A stretch of 64,000 nt of DNA from Bog-756 sp963835465. Its GTDB lineage: Bacteria; Actinomycetota; Acidimicrobiia; Acidimicrobiales; RAAP-2. Under the pieces are notes generated by a model. That model saw only the letters and a list, made by a program, of their open reading frames with translations. It was not told the origin of the DNA and ran no database searches. The position numbers were made by a program, and so were the translations under genes. Where the stretch lies: the NCBI GenBank assembly GCA_963835465.1, contig CAWIFR010000003.1, positions 62,001 through 126,000 on the forward strand, read 5' to 3'. Shown in pieces: positions 51,371 through 60,291 of the stretch; positions within the stretch are counted from its first letter, which is position 1; each line of letters opens with the position of its first letter.

Positions 51371-53716
51371 ATGCAATCAGTGATGTGGTTCGAGGAACTC
51401 TCCGTCGGTGATGTCGAACTGGTGGGCGGCAAGGGGGCCAATCTGGGCGAGCTGACCGGAGCCGGCCTTCCGGTGCCACCGGGGTTCGTCGTCACCGCCG
51501 AGGCCTACCGCGATGCCATCGAACACAGCGGGATCCGCTCCCAGCTCGTGGAGCTGCTCGGCCGGATGGACATCGACGATCCGGCCAGCCTGAAGGACAT
51601 CGCAGCGAAGGCCCAGAGCCTCGTGGCCGGGATGCCCGTATCGCCCGAGCTCCGCACCGCGGTGCTCGATGCGTACCACAAGCTGGGTGACGGCATAAGG
51701 GTCGCGGTGCGCTCATCGGGTACCGGTGAGGACACCTCGGGCACCTCCTTCGCCGGCATGAATGTGACCTACACCAACGTGGCCGGTGATGAGGAGCTTC
51801 TCCAGCGCCTGGTGGACTGCTGGGCATCGATCTACGGCGAGCGGGTGATCGCGTACCGTTCGGTCGAAGAGGTCACCGACGAGCCCACCCTGGCGGTGAT
51901 CGTCCAGGAGATGGTGGCTTCTGAGCGTTCCGGGGTGATGTTCACCGCCGACCCGGCCACGAGTGCCACCGACCGGATCGTCATCGAAGCCGCGTTTGGC
52001 CAGGGCGAGGTGGTTGTGTCCGGGATGGTGGAGGTGGACACCTACGAGGTGATCAAAGAGGGGCTCCGCCTGCAGAGTGCTCGCATCGGCCATCAGTCGT
52101 TCAAGATCGTCCGCGGTCCTGACGGGGGTGACCTGGAGGTGCCGCTGCCGGCCGAGGAGGGTGGGGCACGCGTCCTCGCCGACCTCGAGGTGCTGGAGCT
52201 GGCCCGGCTGGGCTTGGCGGTCGAACGGCACTATGGCTCCCCGCAGGACACTGAGTGGGCCATGGTCGGTGGCACCGTCTATCTTGTCCAGTCCCGTCCC
52301 ATCACCACGCTCCAGGCCGCCGTTCCCAGCGCTCAGGAGGCATCGTCGGGGCCGCAGAAGTTGCTGGTCCAGGGACTCGCCGCATCCAAGGGCGTCGCCT
52401 CGGGCAGGGCCCGCGTGCTGCTCACCCCCGAAGAGGGGTCCCACCTGCTCGACGGGGAGGTGCTGGTTGCCCCGATGACCAGCCCCGACTGGGTACCGGC
52501 CATCCGACGCGCCTCCGCCCTAGTCACCGACGGAGGCGGGATGACCTGCCACACCGCCATCGTCGCCCGTGAGCTCGGGGTGCCCTGCGTGGTCGGGACC
52601 CGCACCGCTACCGCGGTGCTGCGGGACGGCGAGGTGGTCACCGTCGACGGTGGTCGAGGACGTGTCCTCGAAGGAGCACAGCGGGAGTCGGCTGCGCCGG
52701 CCACTCCGGTCGTCACCACTCAGGCGGTCACCACGCCGGCGGTCACCGAGCTCGCCACCCGGCTCTACGTGAATCTCGCCGTTGCCGCCCACGCCGAGGA
52801 GGTGGCCGGCCAGGATGTCGACGGCGTGGGTCTCCTGCGGGCCGAGTTCATGGTGGCCGACGCTCTCGGCGGGGTCCACCCGCGGCTTCTCATGCAGCGG
52901 GGCGAGGAACAGACCTTCGTTGACGGGATGACCGAGTCACTGCTCCGGATCACCAAGGCCTTTGAACCACGCCCGGTCGTCTACCGGAGTATCGACTTCC
53001 GCAGCAACGAGTTCCGGGGCCTCGAGGGAGGCGATCAGTTCGAACCTCTTGAGGACAACCCGATGATCGGCTACCGGGGATGCTTCCGGTATGTTGACCA
53101 GCCCGACCTGTTCCGCCTCGAGCTGGACGTGCTGGCCCAGGTGGCGGCCGAGACCCCTAATCTGCGGCTCATGATCCCCTTCGTTCGCACCGCCTGGGAA
53201 CTCGAGCGATGCCTAGACATCATCGAGGACCACCCGCAGGCCCGCGGGCTGCCGGTATGGGTGATGGCCGAGGTTCCTTCCGTCGCCTACTGGATCCCCA
53301 CTTACGCCCGTATGGGGATCGAAGGGGTGTCCATTGGGAGCAACGACCTCACCCAACTCACCCTGGGGGTGGACCGCGACTCGGCTGTGCTCGCCGAGCT
53401 ATTCGACGAGTCCGACCCCGCCGTCCTCGACGCCATCTCACGGATCGTGCGCACCTGCCAGGACTCGGGGATCACCTCTTCCCTGTGTGGCCAGGCCCCC
53501 TCCAATCGGCCCGAGTTCGCCGAGTTCCTCGTGCGGCTCGGGATCACCTCGATCTCGGTGAACCCCGATGCCGCACCTGCCGTACGGCACTCCATGACCA
53601 CAGCTGAGCGGCGCCTCCTCCTCGAGGCCGCCGACCCCCGGCGGGTCCCGCACGATGCCGCGCCGGTACCGCGGCATCCTCTGGGTCGTCGTCATGGGGC
53701 CCGCTTGAGAGGCTGA
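51371..53716 (+). CDS. ppsA: Phosphoenolpyruvate synthase
   Basis: A 781-residue enzyme from ATG 51371 (GAGGAGGAGA just upstream). The N-terminal ATP-grasp has VGGKGANLGELTGAGLPVPP and VRSSGTGEDTSGTSFAGM. The swivelling phospho-His is His394 in GGGMTCHTAIVAREL. The C-terminal PEP barrel has GLLRAEFM, FRSNEFRGLEGG, IGSNDLTQLTLGVDRD and Cys706 in LCGQAPS. It makes PEP from pyruvate with ATP to AMP and phosphate. The frame upstream of 51371 is antisense-like and is excluded. Its neighbours GAPDH and pyruvate-type ferredoxin oxidoreductase make a short route between acetyl-CoA and triose phosphate. Confidence 0.9.
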   Translation: MQSVMWFEELSVGDVELVGGKGANLGELTGAGLPVPPGFVVTAEAYRDAIEHSGIRSQLVELLGRMDIDDPASLKDIAAKAQSLVAGMPVSPELRTAVLDAYHKLGDGIRVAVRSSGTGEDTSGTSFAGMNVTYTNVAGDEELLQRLVDCWASIYGERVIAYRSVEEVTDEPTLAVIVQEMVASERSGVMFTADPATSATDRIVIEAAFGQGEVVVSGMVEVDTYEVIKEGLRLQSARIGHQSFKIVRGPDGGDLEVPLPAEEGGARVLADLEVLELARLGLAVERHYGSPQDTEWAMVGGTVYLVQSRPITTLQAAVPSAQEASSGPQKLLVQGLAASKGVASGRARVLLTPEEGSHLLDGEVLVAPMTSPDWVPAIRRASALVTDGGGMTCHTAIVARELGVPCVVGTRTATAVLRDGEVVTVDGGRGRVLEGAQRESAAPATPVVTTQAVTTPAVTELATRLYVNLAVAAHAEEVAGQDVDGVGLLRAEFMVADALGGVHPRLLMQRGEEQTFVDGMTESLLRITKAFEPRPVVYRSIDFRSNEFRGLEGGDQFEPLEDNPMIGYRGCFRYVDQPDLFRLELDVLAQVAAETPNLRLMIPFVRTAWELERCLDIIEDHPQARGLPVWVMAEVPSVAYWIPTYARMGIEGVSIGSNDLTQLTLGVDRDSAVLAELFDESDPAVLDAISRIVRTCQDSGITSSLCGQAPSNRPEFAEFLVRLGITSISVNPDAAPAVRHSMTTAERRLLLEAADPRRVPHDAAPVPRHPLGRRHGARLRG

Positions 53717-53789
53717 GTGCGGTCTCGACTCTTCCCCCTCCAGGCCGGATGCGGGGTCCCGGCCGGGAAGCTGGACCTTCGTTCAGTCA

Positions 53790-53803
53790 GTGACGTTCGG
53801 CCC
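53790..53803. promoter_or_regulatory. DosR-like box upstream of gap
   Basis: GTGACGTTCGGCCC matches the variant GGGACTTTCGGCCC at 12 of 14 positions and the strict mycobacterial consensus at 10. It lies about 80 bp upstream of the gap ATG. Confidence 0.35.
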
Positions 53804-53881
53804 TACCCCCATCGGCCGGTCCGGACCACCATGGTCCTTGGGGAAGGGTTACGCCTTCCAACGCTGACGAGAGGAACAGGC

Positions 53882-54892
53882 ATGTCGGTACGGCTGGCTA
53901 TCAACGGCTTCGGGCGCACCGGACGGGCCCTACTCCGGTCCGTCCTCGACTCCCACCCCGAGTTCGAGGTGGTCGCCATCAACGACCTCGGCTCTCCGGC
54001 TGCTCTGGCCCGTCTGTTCGCCCGGGACTCGGTGCACGGCCGCTATCCCGATCCGGTGACCATCGAGGACACCACCCTGGTGGTGGGCACCCGACGCATC
54101 CGCATGCTGGCTGAACCCGAGCCCAAAGCGCTCCCCTGGGGGGAGCTCGGGGTGGACGTGGTCGTCGAGTCCACCGGCAGGGGCACCGGCCGGACAAGTG
54201 CCGCGGCCCACATCGAGGCCGGTGCGACCCGCGTCGTGATCTCGGCACCGGCCCACGATCCTGATGCCACCCTCGTGGTCGGGGTGAACGAGGACCAGTT
54301 CGACCCGAGCCACGACTTCATCATCTCCAACGCGTCCTGCACCACCAATTGCCTTGCTGTCCTGGCTAAGGTGCTCGACGACGCATTCGGCATCGAGGAC
54401 GGCTTCATGACCACGGTGCACGCCTACACCGGCGACCAGCAGCTGGTCGACTCCTTGCACAAGGATCCTCGTCGTGCACGCGCCGCCGCCGTCAACATCG
54501 TGCCGACCACCACCGGCGCGGCCCGGGCCACCGGATTGGTGCTGCCGACGGTGAGCGGTGTACTCGACGGCTTGGCCCTTCGCGTCCCGGTGCCCGACGC
54601 ATCCATCGTGGACCTGGTGGCCAACGTGCGTACCTCCGCTACCGTCGACGACATCAAAGACGCCTACCGGGCCGCGGCTAGCGCCGGTCGTCTCGCCGGC
54701 CTGCTCGAGTACTCCGAGGAGCCCCTCGTCTCCTCGGACATAGTCGGTTCGCCGGCATCGTGCGTCTTCGATTCCGAGTTGACCATGGTCCACGGGCGCC
54801 TGGTCAAGGTGCTCGGCTGGTACGACAACGAGTCGGGCTACTCCAGCCGGCTCGCCGATCTGGCCGCCATCGTCGGCGCGGCCGGCCACTGA
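53882..54892 (+). CDS. gap: Glyceraldehyde-3-phosphate dehydrogenase, type I
   Basis: A 336-residue enzyme. The NAD loop is INGFGRTGRALLRSV, VVAINDLGS has the NAD-selective Asp, and the catalytic Cys153 is in ASCTTNC with His in TTVHAYTGDQ. VNIVPTTTGAARATGLVLP and WYDNESGYSSRLADL are also conserved. It interconverts glyceraldehyde-3-phosphate and 1,3-bisphosphoglycerate. The canonical FGRIGR reads FGRTGR here. It stands beside ppsA and the ferredoxin oxidoreductase instead of the usual gap-pgk-tpi cluster, so it is likely a second, condition-specific copy. ATG 53882 has GAGAGGAAC upstream. Confidence 0.9.
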   Translation: MSVRLAINGFGRTGRALLRSVLDSHPEFEVVAINDLGSPAALARLFARDSVHGRYPDPVTIEDTTLVVGTRRIRMLAEPEPKALPWGELGVDVVVESTGRGTGRTSAAAHIEAGATRVVISAPAHDPDATLVVGVNEDQFDPSHDFIISNASCTTNCLAVLAKVLDDAFGIEDGFMTTVHAYTGDQQLVDSLHKDPRRARAAAVNIVPTTTGAARATGLVLPTVSGVLDGLALRVPVPDASIVDLVANVRTSATVDDIKDAYRAAASAGRLAGLLEYSEEPLVSSDIVGSPASCVFDSELTMVHGRLVKVLGWYDNESGYSSRLADLAAIVGAAGH

Positions 54893-54919
54893 CCAGCGGC
54901 CCCGTCCCGAAGCGCTGCC

Positions 54920-55540
54920 ATGTTCCAGATCCGCATCCACGGCCGCGGTGGCCAGGGCGTGGTCACGGCGGCCGAGGTCCTGTCCATGGCCGCCTTCGAC
55001 GGCGGTCACCACGCCCAGGCGTTCCCGAGCTTCGGCTCCGAGCGCATGGGTGCCCCCGTGGTGGCCTTTTGCCGGATCGACGAGCGCCCCATCCGCACGC
55101 GCGAGCCGGTCATGGAGCCCGACGCCCTGATCATCCAGGACATCACCCTTATCCACCAGGTCGATCTCCTCGCCGGACTCGCTGCCGAGGCCTATGTACT
55201 GTTGAACACCTCGCAACCCCTTGATGTCCTCGGGCTCGGGGAGCTCTCCCACCGTTTCCGACCCGATCGGCTCTGCACCTGCCCGGCCACGGAGCTGGCG
55301 TTGGCCCAGACCGGTCGGCCCATGCCCAACGCCGCGCTAGTCGCCGGCTTCGCCGCGTTGACCGGTCAGATTTCGCTGGCCGCGGTCGAACAGGCCCTCC
55401 GCCAGCGCTTCAACGGCCCGACCGGCGAGCGCAACGTCGCCGCCGCCGATGCCGCCTACCGTCACGTCACCCGGTCCCTCACTCCCCACGGCCCGGCCAC
55501 CCGACCCGTCCCCACCCAGGCCCATGCTGCGACAGATTGA
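54920..55540 (+). CDS. porC: 2-oxoacid:ferredoxin oxidoreductase, gamma subunit
   Basis: A 206-residue protein. IRIHGRGGQGVVTAAEVLSM is the gamma-domain glycine-rich signature, followed by FPSFGSERMGAPVVAFCRID and the C-terminal NAALVAGFAALTGQISLAAV. The subunit forms the CoA-side domain of pyruvate or related ferredoxin oxidoreductases. It overlaps the alpha gene by 17 nt (55524-55540). The separate gamma, alpha, beta and delta-type genes are the archaeal/anaerobe layout rather than the two-subunit KorAB common in aerobic actinobacteria. Confidence 0.9.
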   Translation: MFQIRIHGRGGQGVVTAAEVLSMAAFDGGHHAQAFPSFGSERMGAPVVAFCRIDERPIRTREPVMEPDALIIQDITLIHQVDLLAGLAAEAYVLLNTSQPLDVLGLGELSHRFRPDRLCTCPATELALAQTGRPMPNAALVAGFAALTGQISLAAVEQALRQRFNGPTGERNVAAADAAYRHVTRSLTPHGPATRPVPTQAHAATD

Positions 55541-56786
55541 GGGTTCCCGGGCCGTGGCGGAGACGGTGGCGTGCTGCCGGCCCGAGGTGGTCTGCGCCTA
55601 CCCCATCTCCCCCCAGACCCACATCATCGAGGCCGTCGGTGCCATGGTGAAGTCCGGCACCCTGTCCCCGTGCGAATTCATCAACGTCGAGTCGGAGTTC
55701 GCGGCGATGTCTGTGTCCATCGGTGCCTCGGCGGCGGGGGCACGCGCCTACACCGCCACGGCCAGCCAGGGCCTCCTGTTCATGATGGAAGCCGTCTACA
55801 ACGCCTCCGGCCTCGGGCTCCCCATCGTGATGACCCTGGCCAACCGGGCCATAGGGGGACCCATCAACATCTGGAACGACCACAGCGATGCCATGTCGGT
55901 ACGCGACTCGGGATGGATTCAGCTGTTCGCCGAGACCAATCAGGAAGCCGTCGACCTGCATGTCCAGGCGTTCGTCATCGCCGAGCGCCTCTCACTCCCG
56001 GTCATGGTGTGCATGGACGGGTTCATCCTCACCCATGCCGTCGAGGGCATCGACGTCCCCGAGCAGGCCACGGTCGACGCCTTCCTCCCCCCCTTCGAGC
56101 CCCGCCAGGTCCTCGATCCCGACGACCCGGTCTCCATCGGGGCCATGGTCGGCCCCGAGGCCTTCGCGGAGGTCCGCTACCTCGCCTATCTGCGTCAGCT
56201 CGAGGCCCTCGACCTCATTCCGACCGTGGCCGCCGACTTCGCCGGCGAGTTCGGCCGGCCGAGCGGGGGCCTGGTCCGGACGTACCGCACCGAGGGCGCC
56301 GACACCGTCGTGGTGGCGCTCGGCTCGGTACTCGGGACCATCAAGGACGCCGTGGACGCCCGACGCGAGTCCGGGGAGCGGGTCGGGGTCGTGGGGATCA
56401 CGGCCTTCCGTCCCTTCCCGCGACAGGCGGTCGCGGAGGCGCTGGCTGGCGCGCAACGGGTCGTCGTCGTCGAGAAGGCGTTCAGTGTCGGGTTCGGCGG
56501 GGTCCTATCGACCGATGTCGCCATGGCCACCCATAGGTCCGAGTCCTCGCTCTACACGGTGGTCGCCGGTCTCGGCGGCCGTCCGATCACCCGGCGGTCC
56601 CTCGAGACCATGCTGGCCATGGCAGCGCAGGACCAGCTCGAGCTGCTCACATTCTTGGACCTGGACACCGGGGTCGTTCAGCGCGAGCAGGCCCGGATCG
56701 CCGCGGCAACGGACCGACCCGGACCGACTGCCGAGTTCGTCCTCCGCGACCTCGCCCTCCACCAGAGCGGTGGGCTCGAACCATGA
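55524..56786 (+). CDS. porA: 2-oxoacid:ferredoxin oxidoreductase, alpha subunit
   Basis: A 420-residue protein from ATG 55524. EGSRAVAETVACCRPEVVCA, YPISPQTHIIEAVGAMV and EFINVESEFAAMSVSIGASA are the pyrimidine-binding domain of TPP oxidoreductases, TATASQGLLFMMEAVYNASG the next block, and GGPINIWNDHSDAMSVRDSG is typical of pyruvate-type enzymes. The C-terminal domain (VVVALGSVLGTIKDAV, VGITAFRPFPRQAV) completes it. Pyruvate is the favoured 2-oxoacid because of the PorA-like blocks and the adjacent PEP synthase, but isovalerate-type use cannot be excluded. Confidence 0.85.
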   Translation: MLRQIEGSRAVAETVACCRPEVVCAYPISPQTHIIEAVGAMVKSGTLSPCEFINVESEFAAMSVSIGASAAGARAYTATASQGLLFMMEAVYNASGLGLPIVMTLANRAIGGPINIWNDHSDAMSVRDSGWIQLFAETNQEAVDLHVQAFVIAERLSLPVMVCMDGFILTHAVEGIDVPEQATVDAFLPPFEPRQVLDPDDPVSIGAMVGPEAFAEVRYLAYLRQLEALDLIPTVAADFAGEFGRPSGGLVRTYRTEGADTVVVALGSVLGTIKDAVDARRESGERVGVVGITAFRPFPRQAVAEALAGAQRVVVVEKAFSVGFGGVLSTDVAMATHRSESSLYTVVAGLGGRPITRRSLETMLAMAAQDQLELLTFLDLDTGVVQREQARIAAATDRPGPTAEFVLRDLALHQSGGLEP

Positions 56787-57811
56787 CCACCCAGCCGGTC
56801 CGCTTCTTCCAGGTCGGCAGCTTCGCCGTCGGTAACCGCCTGCTACCCCCGGGCGACCGTACCGTCCAGTCCGACGCCGGCCGGACCAACTCGCTCGACG
56901 CCGGCCACCGGGCCTGCCAGGGGTGCGGCGAGGCCCTCGGGGCCCGCTACGCCATCGACGCCGCCATGCGGGCCACCGATGGCCAACTCATGGTGGCCAA
57001 CGCCACGGGCTGCCTCGAGGTCTTCTCGACCCCTTACCCGCAGACATCGTGGCGGATCGCCTGGCTGCATTCGCTCTTCGGCAACGCACCCGCGGTGGCC
57101 ACCGGGATGGCGGCGGCGATGAAAGTGAAGGGGAAGACCGGTGTCCGGGTTGTCGGCCAGGCCGGAGACGGGGGGACCGTCGACATCGGCTTCGGGTGCC
57201 TGTCGGGAATGTTCGAACGCAACGACGACGTCCTGTTCATCTGCTACGACAACGAGGCCTATATGAACACCGGCGTCCAGCGCTCCGGGGCCACGCCACC
57301 GGCGGCCCGGACCGCCACTACCGAAGCGGTGGGTAGCCACCCGGGAAACGTGTTCGGCCAGGGGAAGGACCTCCCCCGCTTGGCCATGGCCCACGACATC
57401 CCCTACGTCGCCACCGCCACCGTCGCCGACCTCCACGACCTCGAGGCCAAGGTCGAACGGGCCATGCAGATGCGCGGTGCCCGCTACCTGCACATCCTGG
57501 TTCCGTGCCCGCTCGGCTGGGGGTCCGCCTCGGCCGACACCATTCGGGTGGCGCGGCTGGCGCAGGAGACCGGTCTCTTTCCGGTCTTTGAGGCCGAAGG
57601 TGGTCGAGTGACTTCGGTTTCCCGGATCCGCCATCGGACGCCGGTGGAGGAGTATCTGACACTTCAGGGCCGCTACGCCCATCTCTTCGGTGAACACCCG
57701 AGTCTCGACGTGATCGCCCACATCCAGGCAATCGCCGACCACAACATCGCCCGATACGGGCTCGATCCAACCGAGCGCGACGATCCCGACCCAGCGGGGG
57801 GCAGAACGTAA
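56783..57811 (+). CDS. porB: 2-oxoacid:ferredoxin oxidoreductase, beta (TPP) subunit
   Basis: A 342-residue protein overlapping porA by 4 nt (ATGA). Cluster cysteines are C45 and C48 in ACQGCGEALGARY, C77 in NATGCLEV and the PCPLGWG cysteine. The TPP motif is GQAGDGGTVDIGFG running to YDNEAYMNTGVQ. It holds the TPP and one [4Fe-4S] cluster and carries out oxidative decarboxylation of the 2-oxoacid, or the reverse carboxylation of acyl-CoA. The next gene starts in the stop codon (TAATG). Confidence 0.9.
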   Translation: MTTQPVRFFQVGSFAVGNRLLPPGDRTVQSDAGRTNSLDAGHRACQGCGEALGARYAIDAAMRATDGQLMVANATGCLEVFSTPYPQTSWRIAWLHSLFGNAPAVATGMAAAMKVKGKTGVRVVGQAGDGGTVDIGFGCLSGMFERNDDVLFICYDNEAYMNTGVQRSGATPPAARTATTEAVGSHPGNVFGQGKDLPRLAMAHDIPYVATATVADLHDLEAKVERAMQMRGARYLHILVPCPLGWGSASADTIRVARLAQETGLFPVFEAEGGRVTSVSRIRHRTPVEEYLTLQGRYAHLFGEHPSLDVIAHIQAIADHNIARYGLDPTERDDPDPAGGRT

Positions 57812-59436
57812 TGGAACCACCATTCGCCATCACCCTCGACGTCGGGTCGAGTCGCGCCAACCACACCGGTTCGTGGCGTGTCGAACGGCCGGTGTACGTC
57901 GATCGGCAGCCTCCGTGCAGCGACGCCTGCCCTGCCGGGGAGCGGGTCCAGCAGTGGCTGTACCAGGCTGAACCCGGGGACTACGAGACGGCATGGCGGC
58001 GGCTGGTCGAGGACAACCCGTTCCCGTCGGTGATGGGGAGGATCTGCTACCACCCGTGCGAGACGGCGTGCAACCGCGCCCAGCTCGACGAGGCGGTCGG
58101 CATCAATGCCGTCGAGCGGTTCCTCGGCGATCTGGCCATCGACAGGGCATGGGAGCTGCCCCGGGCTGGGACCGACACCGGAAGACACGTCCTCGTGATC
58201 GGAGGGGGACCGGCCGGGCTCAGCTGCACCTACCGCCTTCGCCGTCTAGGCCACCAGGTGCGGTTGGTCGACTCGGCGGCCGCGCTCGGGGGCATGATGC
58301 GATTCGGCATACCCGCCTACCGCCTCCCCCGCCAGATCCTCGATGCGGAGATCGAGCGGATCATCGCCCTCGGCGTCGACGTGGAGCTCGAGCACACGGT
58401 GGAGGACATCAAGTCCGAGCGCGCAGGTGGCGCCTTCGACGCGGTCTTCGTGGCGGTGGGCGCACGGCTGGCCCGTCGTCTCGACATCCCTTCGGGCGAT
58501 TCGGCCCGGGTCCTCGACGCCATCTCCCTACTCCACCGGGTCGCCGACGGCGACCCACCCCAGCTCGGACGCCGAGTCGCCGTCTACGGCGGCGGTGACA
58601 CCGCGCTCGACGCGGCGCGCACGGCCCGGCGCCTCGGTGCCACCGACGCCGTCGTCGTCTACCGTCGGAATCGTGGGCACATGCCCGCACACGACGACGA
58701 GCTCGACGAAGCCCTCGCCGAGGGCGTCACCGTGCGTTGGCTCTCGGTGATCGACCGGGTCGACCCCGGCCACCTGGTCCTCGAGAAGGTGCGGCTCGAC
58801 GACGAGGGGTTCCCGGTTCCCACCGGTGATACCGAGGAGCTCGACGCCGACTCGCTGGTGCTGGCGCTCGGCCAGGACACCGATCTGACCTTCCTGGACC
58901 GGGCACCCGACGTTGCCGTCGACGACGGCTACGTCCAGGTGGAGGCGACCATGATGACCGGCGAGGCAGGTGTCTTCGCCGGGGGGGACAGCGTGCCCTC
59001 GCAGCGCACGGCGACCATGGCCATCGGGCACGGGGGCAGGGCGGCACTGGGTATCGACGCCTACTTGGCGGGACAGGAGGCTACCGGTTCCCCGTCGACC
59101 GCCCCGGCCACGTTCGAACGCCTCAATACCTGGTACTTCGCCGATGCTCCGCATATCCAGCGCCCCGAGCTCGAGCAGGCCCGACGGGTCAGCACGTTCG
59201 ACGAGGTCGTCGGGGGCCTCACCGAGGAGAACGCGCTGTTCGAGGCCCGCCGCTGCCTCTCGTGTGGGAACTGCTTCGAGTGCGACAACTGCTTCGGGGT
59301 CTGCCCCGACAACGCGGTAATCAAGCTGGGTCCAGGTGAGCGCTACCGGTTCGACTACGACTTCTGCAAGGGATGCGGCATCTGCGTCGCGGAGTGCCCG
59401 TGCGGAGCCATCGACATGGTGCCCGAGGAGATCTGA
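57811..59436 (+). CDS. GltD-like NAD(P)H flavoprotein fused to a 2x[4Fe-4S] ferredoxin (POR electron subunit)
   Basis: A 541-residue fusion. Residues 1-110 are the cysteine-rich N domain (CSDACPAGERVQQW, ICYHPCETACNR) of GltD-like proteins. FAD binding is VLVIGGGPAGLSCTYRLRRL, NAD(P)H binding VAVYGGGDTALDAARTARRL, and GEAGVFAGGDSV the second FAD block. The last 80 residues carry CLSCGNCFECDNCFGVCPDN and CKGCGICVAECPCGAIDM, two [4Fe-4S] sites like the delta subunit PorD. It starts at the porB stop (TAATG). It probably lets the oxidoreductase exchange electrons directly with NAD(P)H. Confidence 0.85.
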   Translation: MEPPFAITLDVGSSRANHTGSWRVERPVYVDRQPPCSDACPAGERVQQWLYQAEPGDYETAWRRLVEDNPFPSVMGRICYHPCETACNRAQLDEAVGINAVERFLGDLAIDRAWELPRAGTDTGRHVLVIGGGPAGLSCTYRLRRLGHQVRLVDSAAALGGMMRFGIPAYRLPRQILDAEIERIIALGVDVELEHTVEDIKSERAGGAFDAVFVAVGARLARRLDIPSGDSARVLDAISLLHRVADGDPPQLGRRVAVYGGGDTALDAARTARRLGATDAVVVYRRNRGHMPAHDDELDEALAEGVTVRWLSVIDRVDPGHLVLEKVRLDDEGFPVPTGDTEELDADSLVLALGQDTDLTFLDRAPDVAVDDGYVQVEATMMTGEAGVFAGGDSVPSQRTATMAIGHGGRAALGIDAYLAGQEATGSPSTAPATFERLNTWYFADAPHIQRPELEQARRVSTFDEVVGGLTEENALFEARRCLSCGNCFECDNCFGVCPDNAVIKLGPGERYRFDYDFCKGCGICVAECPCGAIDMVPEEI

Positions 59437-59572
59437 GCCGGAGCCGGAGCCGGATAAGGCCGACTGGCAGCCGGAAAGTCACTCCGGATCGATCTTTTGG
59501 GTTCTAGTGATCGACAGGCTCGCAAGAAGCGGCCGGCCGAACACATTCGCGCTTCTGAACTGGCACTTCTTC

Positions 59573-59768
59573 TGGCAGTCCCAACTGGGTTCGAGCCCGT
59601 ATCTCCACCTTGAGAGGCGGAACGCATCGGCGCACCGGGAGCCGGCCTGTCCCACGCCGTCGCATTTGCGCACGTCAGATCGGGTGTCTTCACGGTCCGA
59701 TGCAACAGGCTGCGCAGCACTGCAACCTCCTGCGACGCTCTTGTTGGGTGGAATGTTGGGTTTTCTGA
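59573..59768. repeat. tRNA-Glu 3'-half plus ~200-bp att-like repeat (copy C)
   Basis: Bases 59573-59617 match the tRNA 3' half with three substitutions. The extension runs through GGCGGAACGCATCG and CACCGGGAGCC to the paired TGTTGGGT motifs (around 59742-59760) and GTTTTCTG. It is the right boundary of the metabolic segment and lies about 100 bp before the RHH/DUF5615-like TA pair. The sequence from 59437 to it holds only a GGAGCC-rich triplet repeat and no gene. Confidence 0.75.
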
Positions 59769-59835
59769 GCACCTGGATTGCCCTGAAGGGACCACTCATC
59801 TCCACTCTCCTGTCCCCGAAGGGTGCCGGGTGCGC

Positions 59836-59868
59836 TACTATGAACTACAGTCCACTACAGGAGTCACC
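59836..59868 (+). promoter_or_regulatory. Promoter/operator of the RHH antitoxin-toxin pair
   Basis: TACTAT (59836-59841) is a -10 box. It is followed by two ACTACAG direct repeats, the second running into the AGGAG ribosome-binding site before ATG 59869. RHH antitoxins often bind such short repeats over their promoter. Confidence 0.4.
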
Positions 59869-60291
59869 ATGTCCCGACCAACATCGTTCCGCCTTCCCGA
59901 GGAGCTCCTCGAACGTCTCGACAACGAGGCCATCTCGGCAGGGTCATCGGCAACCTCATTGGTCGCCAGCATCCTCGATGAAGGGCTGAAGACGCGTCGG
60001 TTTCCAGGAATCGTCTACCGGGATGGGCCTACCGGTCGGCGAGCGGCAGTGGTCGGCGGACCTGATGTCTGGGAGATCATCCGATCCCTCAAGCAGACGC
60101 CGGGCAAGGATGAGCGGCGCGTGCGGACCTTGGCCGACGAACTGGCACTTTCAACCACACAAATCCGGCTGGCCATCGACTTCTACGGAGTCAATCCTGC
60201 TGAGGTGGATGATCGGATCGCCGCTGATGATCTGGCTGCCGAGCAACTCCGCGAGCGCATTGACCGTCGAGAGCGCCTGCTGTCTTCGTGA
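59869..60291 (+). CDS. RHH/CopG-type antitoxin with DUF433-like C-terminus
   Basis: A 140-residue protein from ATG 59869 (AGGAG 6 nt upstream). SRPTSFRLPEELLERLDNEA is a ribbon-helix-helix DNA-binding start. The second half (FPGIVYRDGPTGRRAAVVGG, VWEIIRSLKQTPG and STTQIRLAIDFYGVNPAEVD) has the DUF433-like pattern seen in antitoxins paired with DUF5615 toxins. The stop overlaps the next start by 4 nt (GTGA). It follows copy C of the tRNA-linked repeat. Confidence 0.75.
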   Translation: MSRPTSFRLPEELLERLDNEAISAGSSATSLVASILDEGLKTRRFPGIVYRDGPTGRRAAVVGGPDVWEIIRSLKQTPGKDERRVRTLADELALSTTQIRLAIDFYGVNPAEVDDRIAADDLAAEQLRERIDRRERLLSS

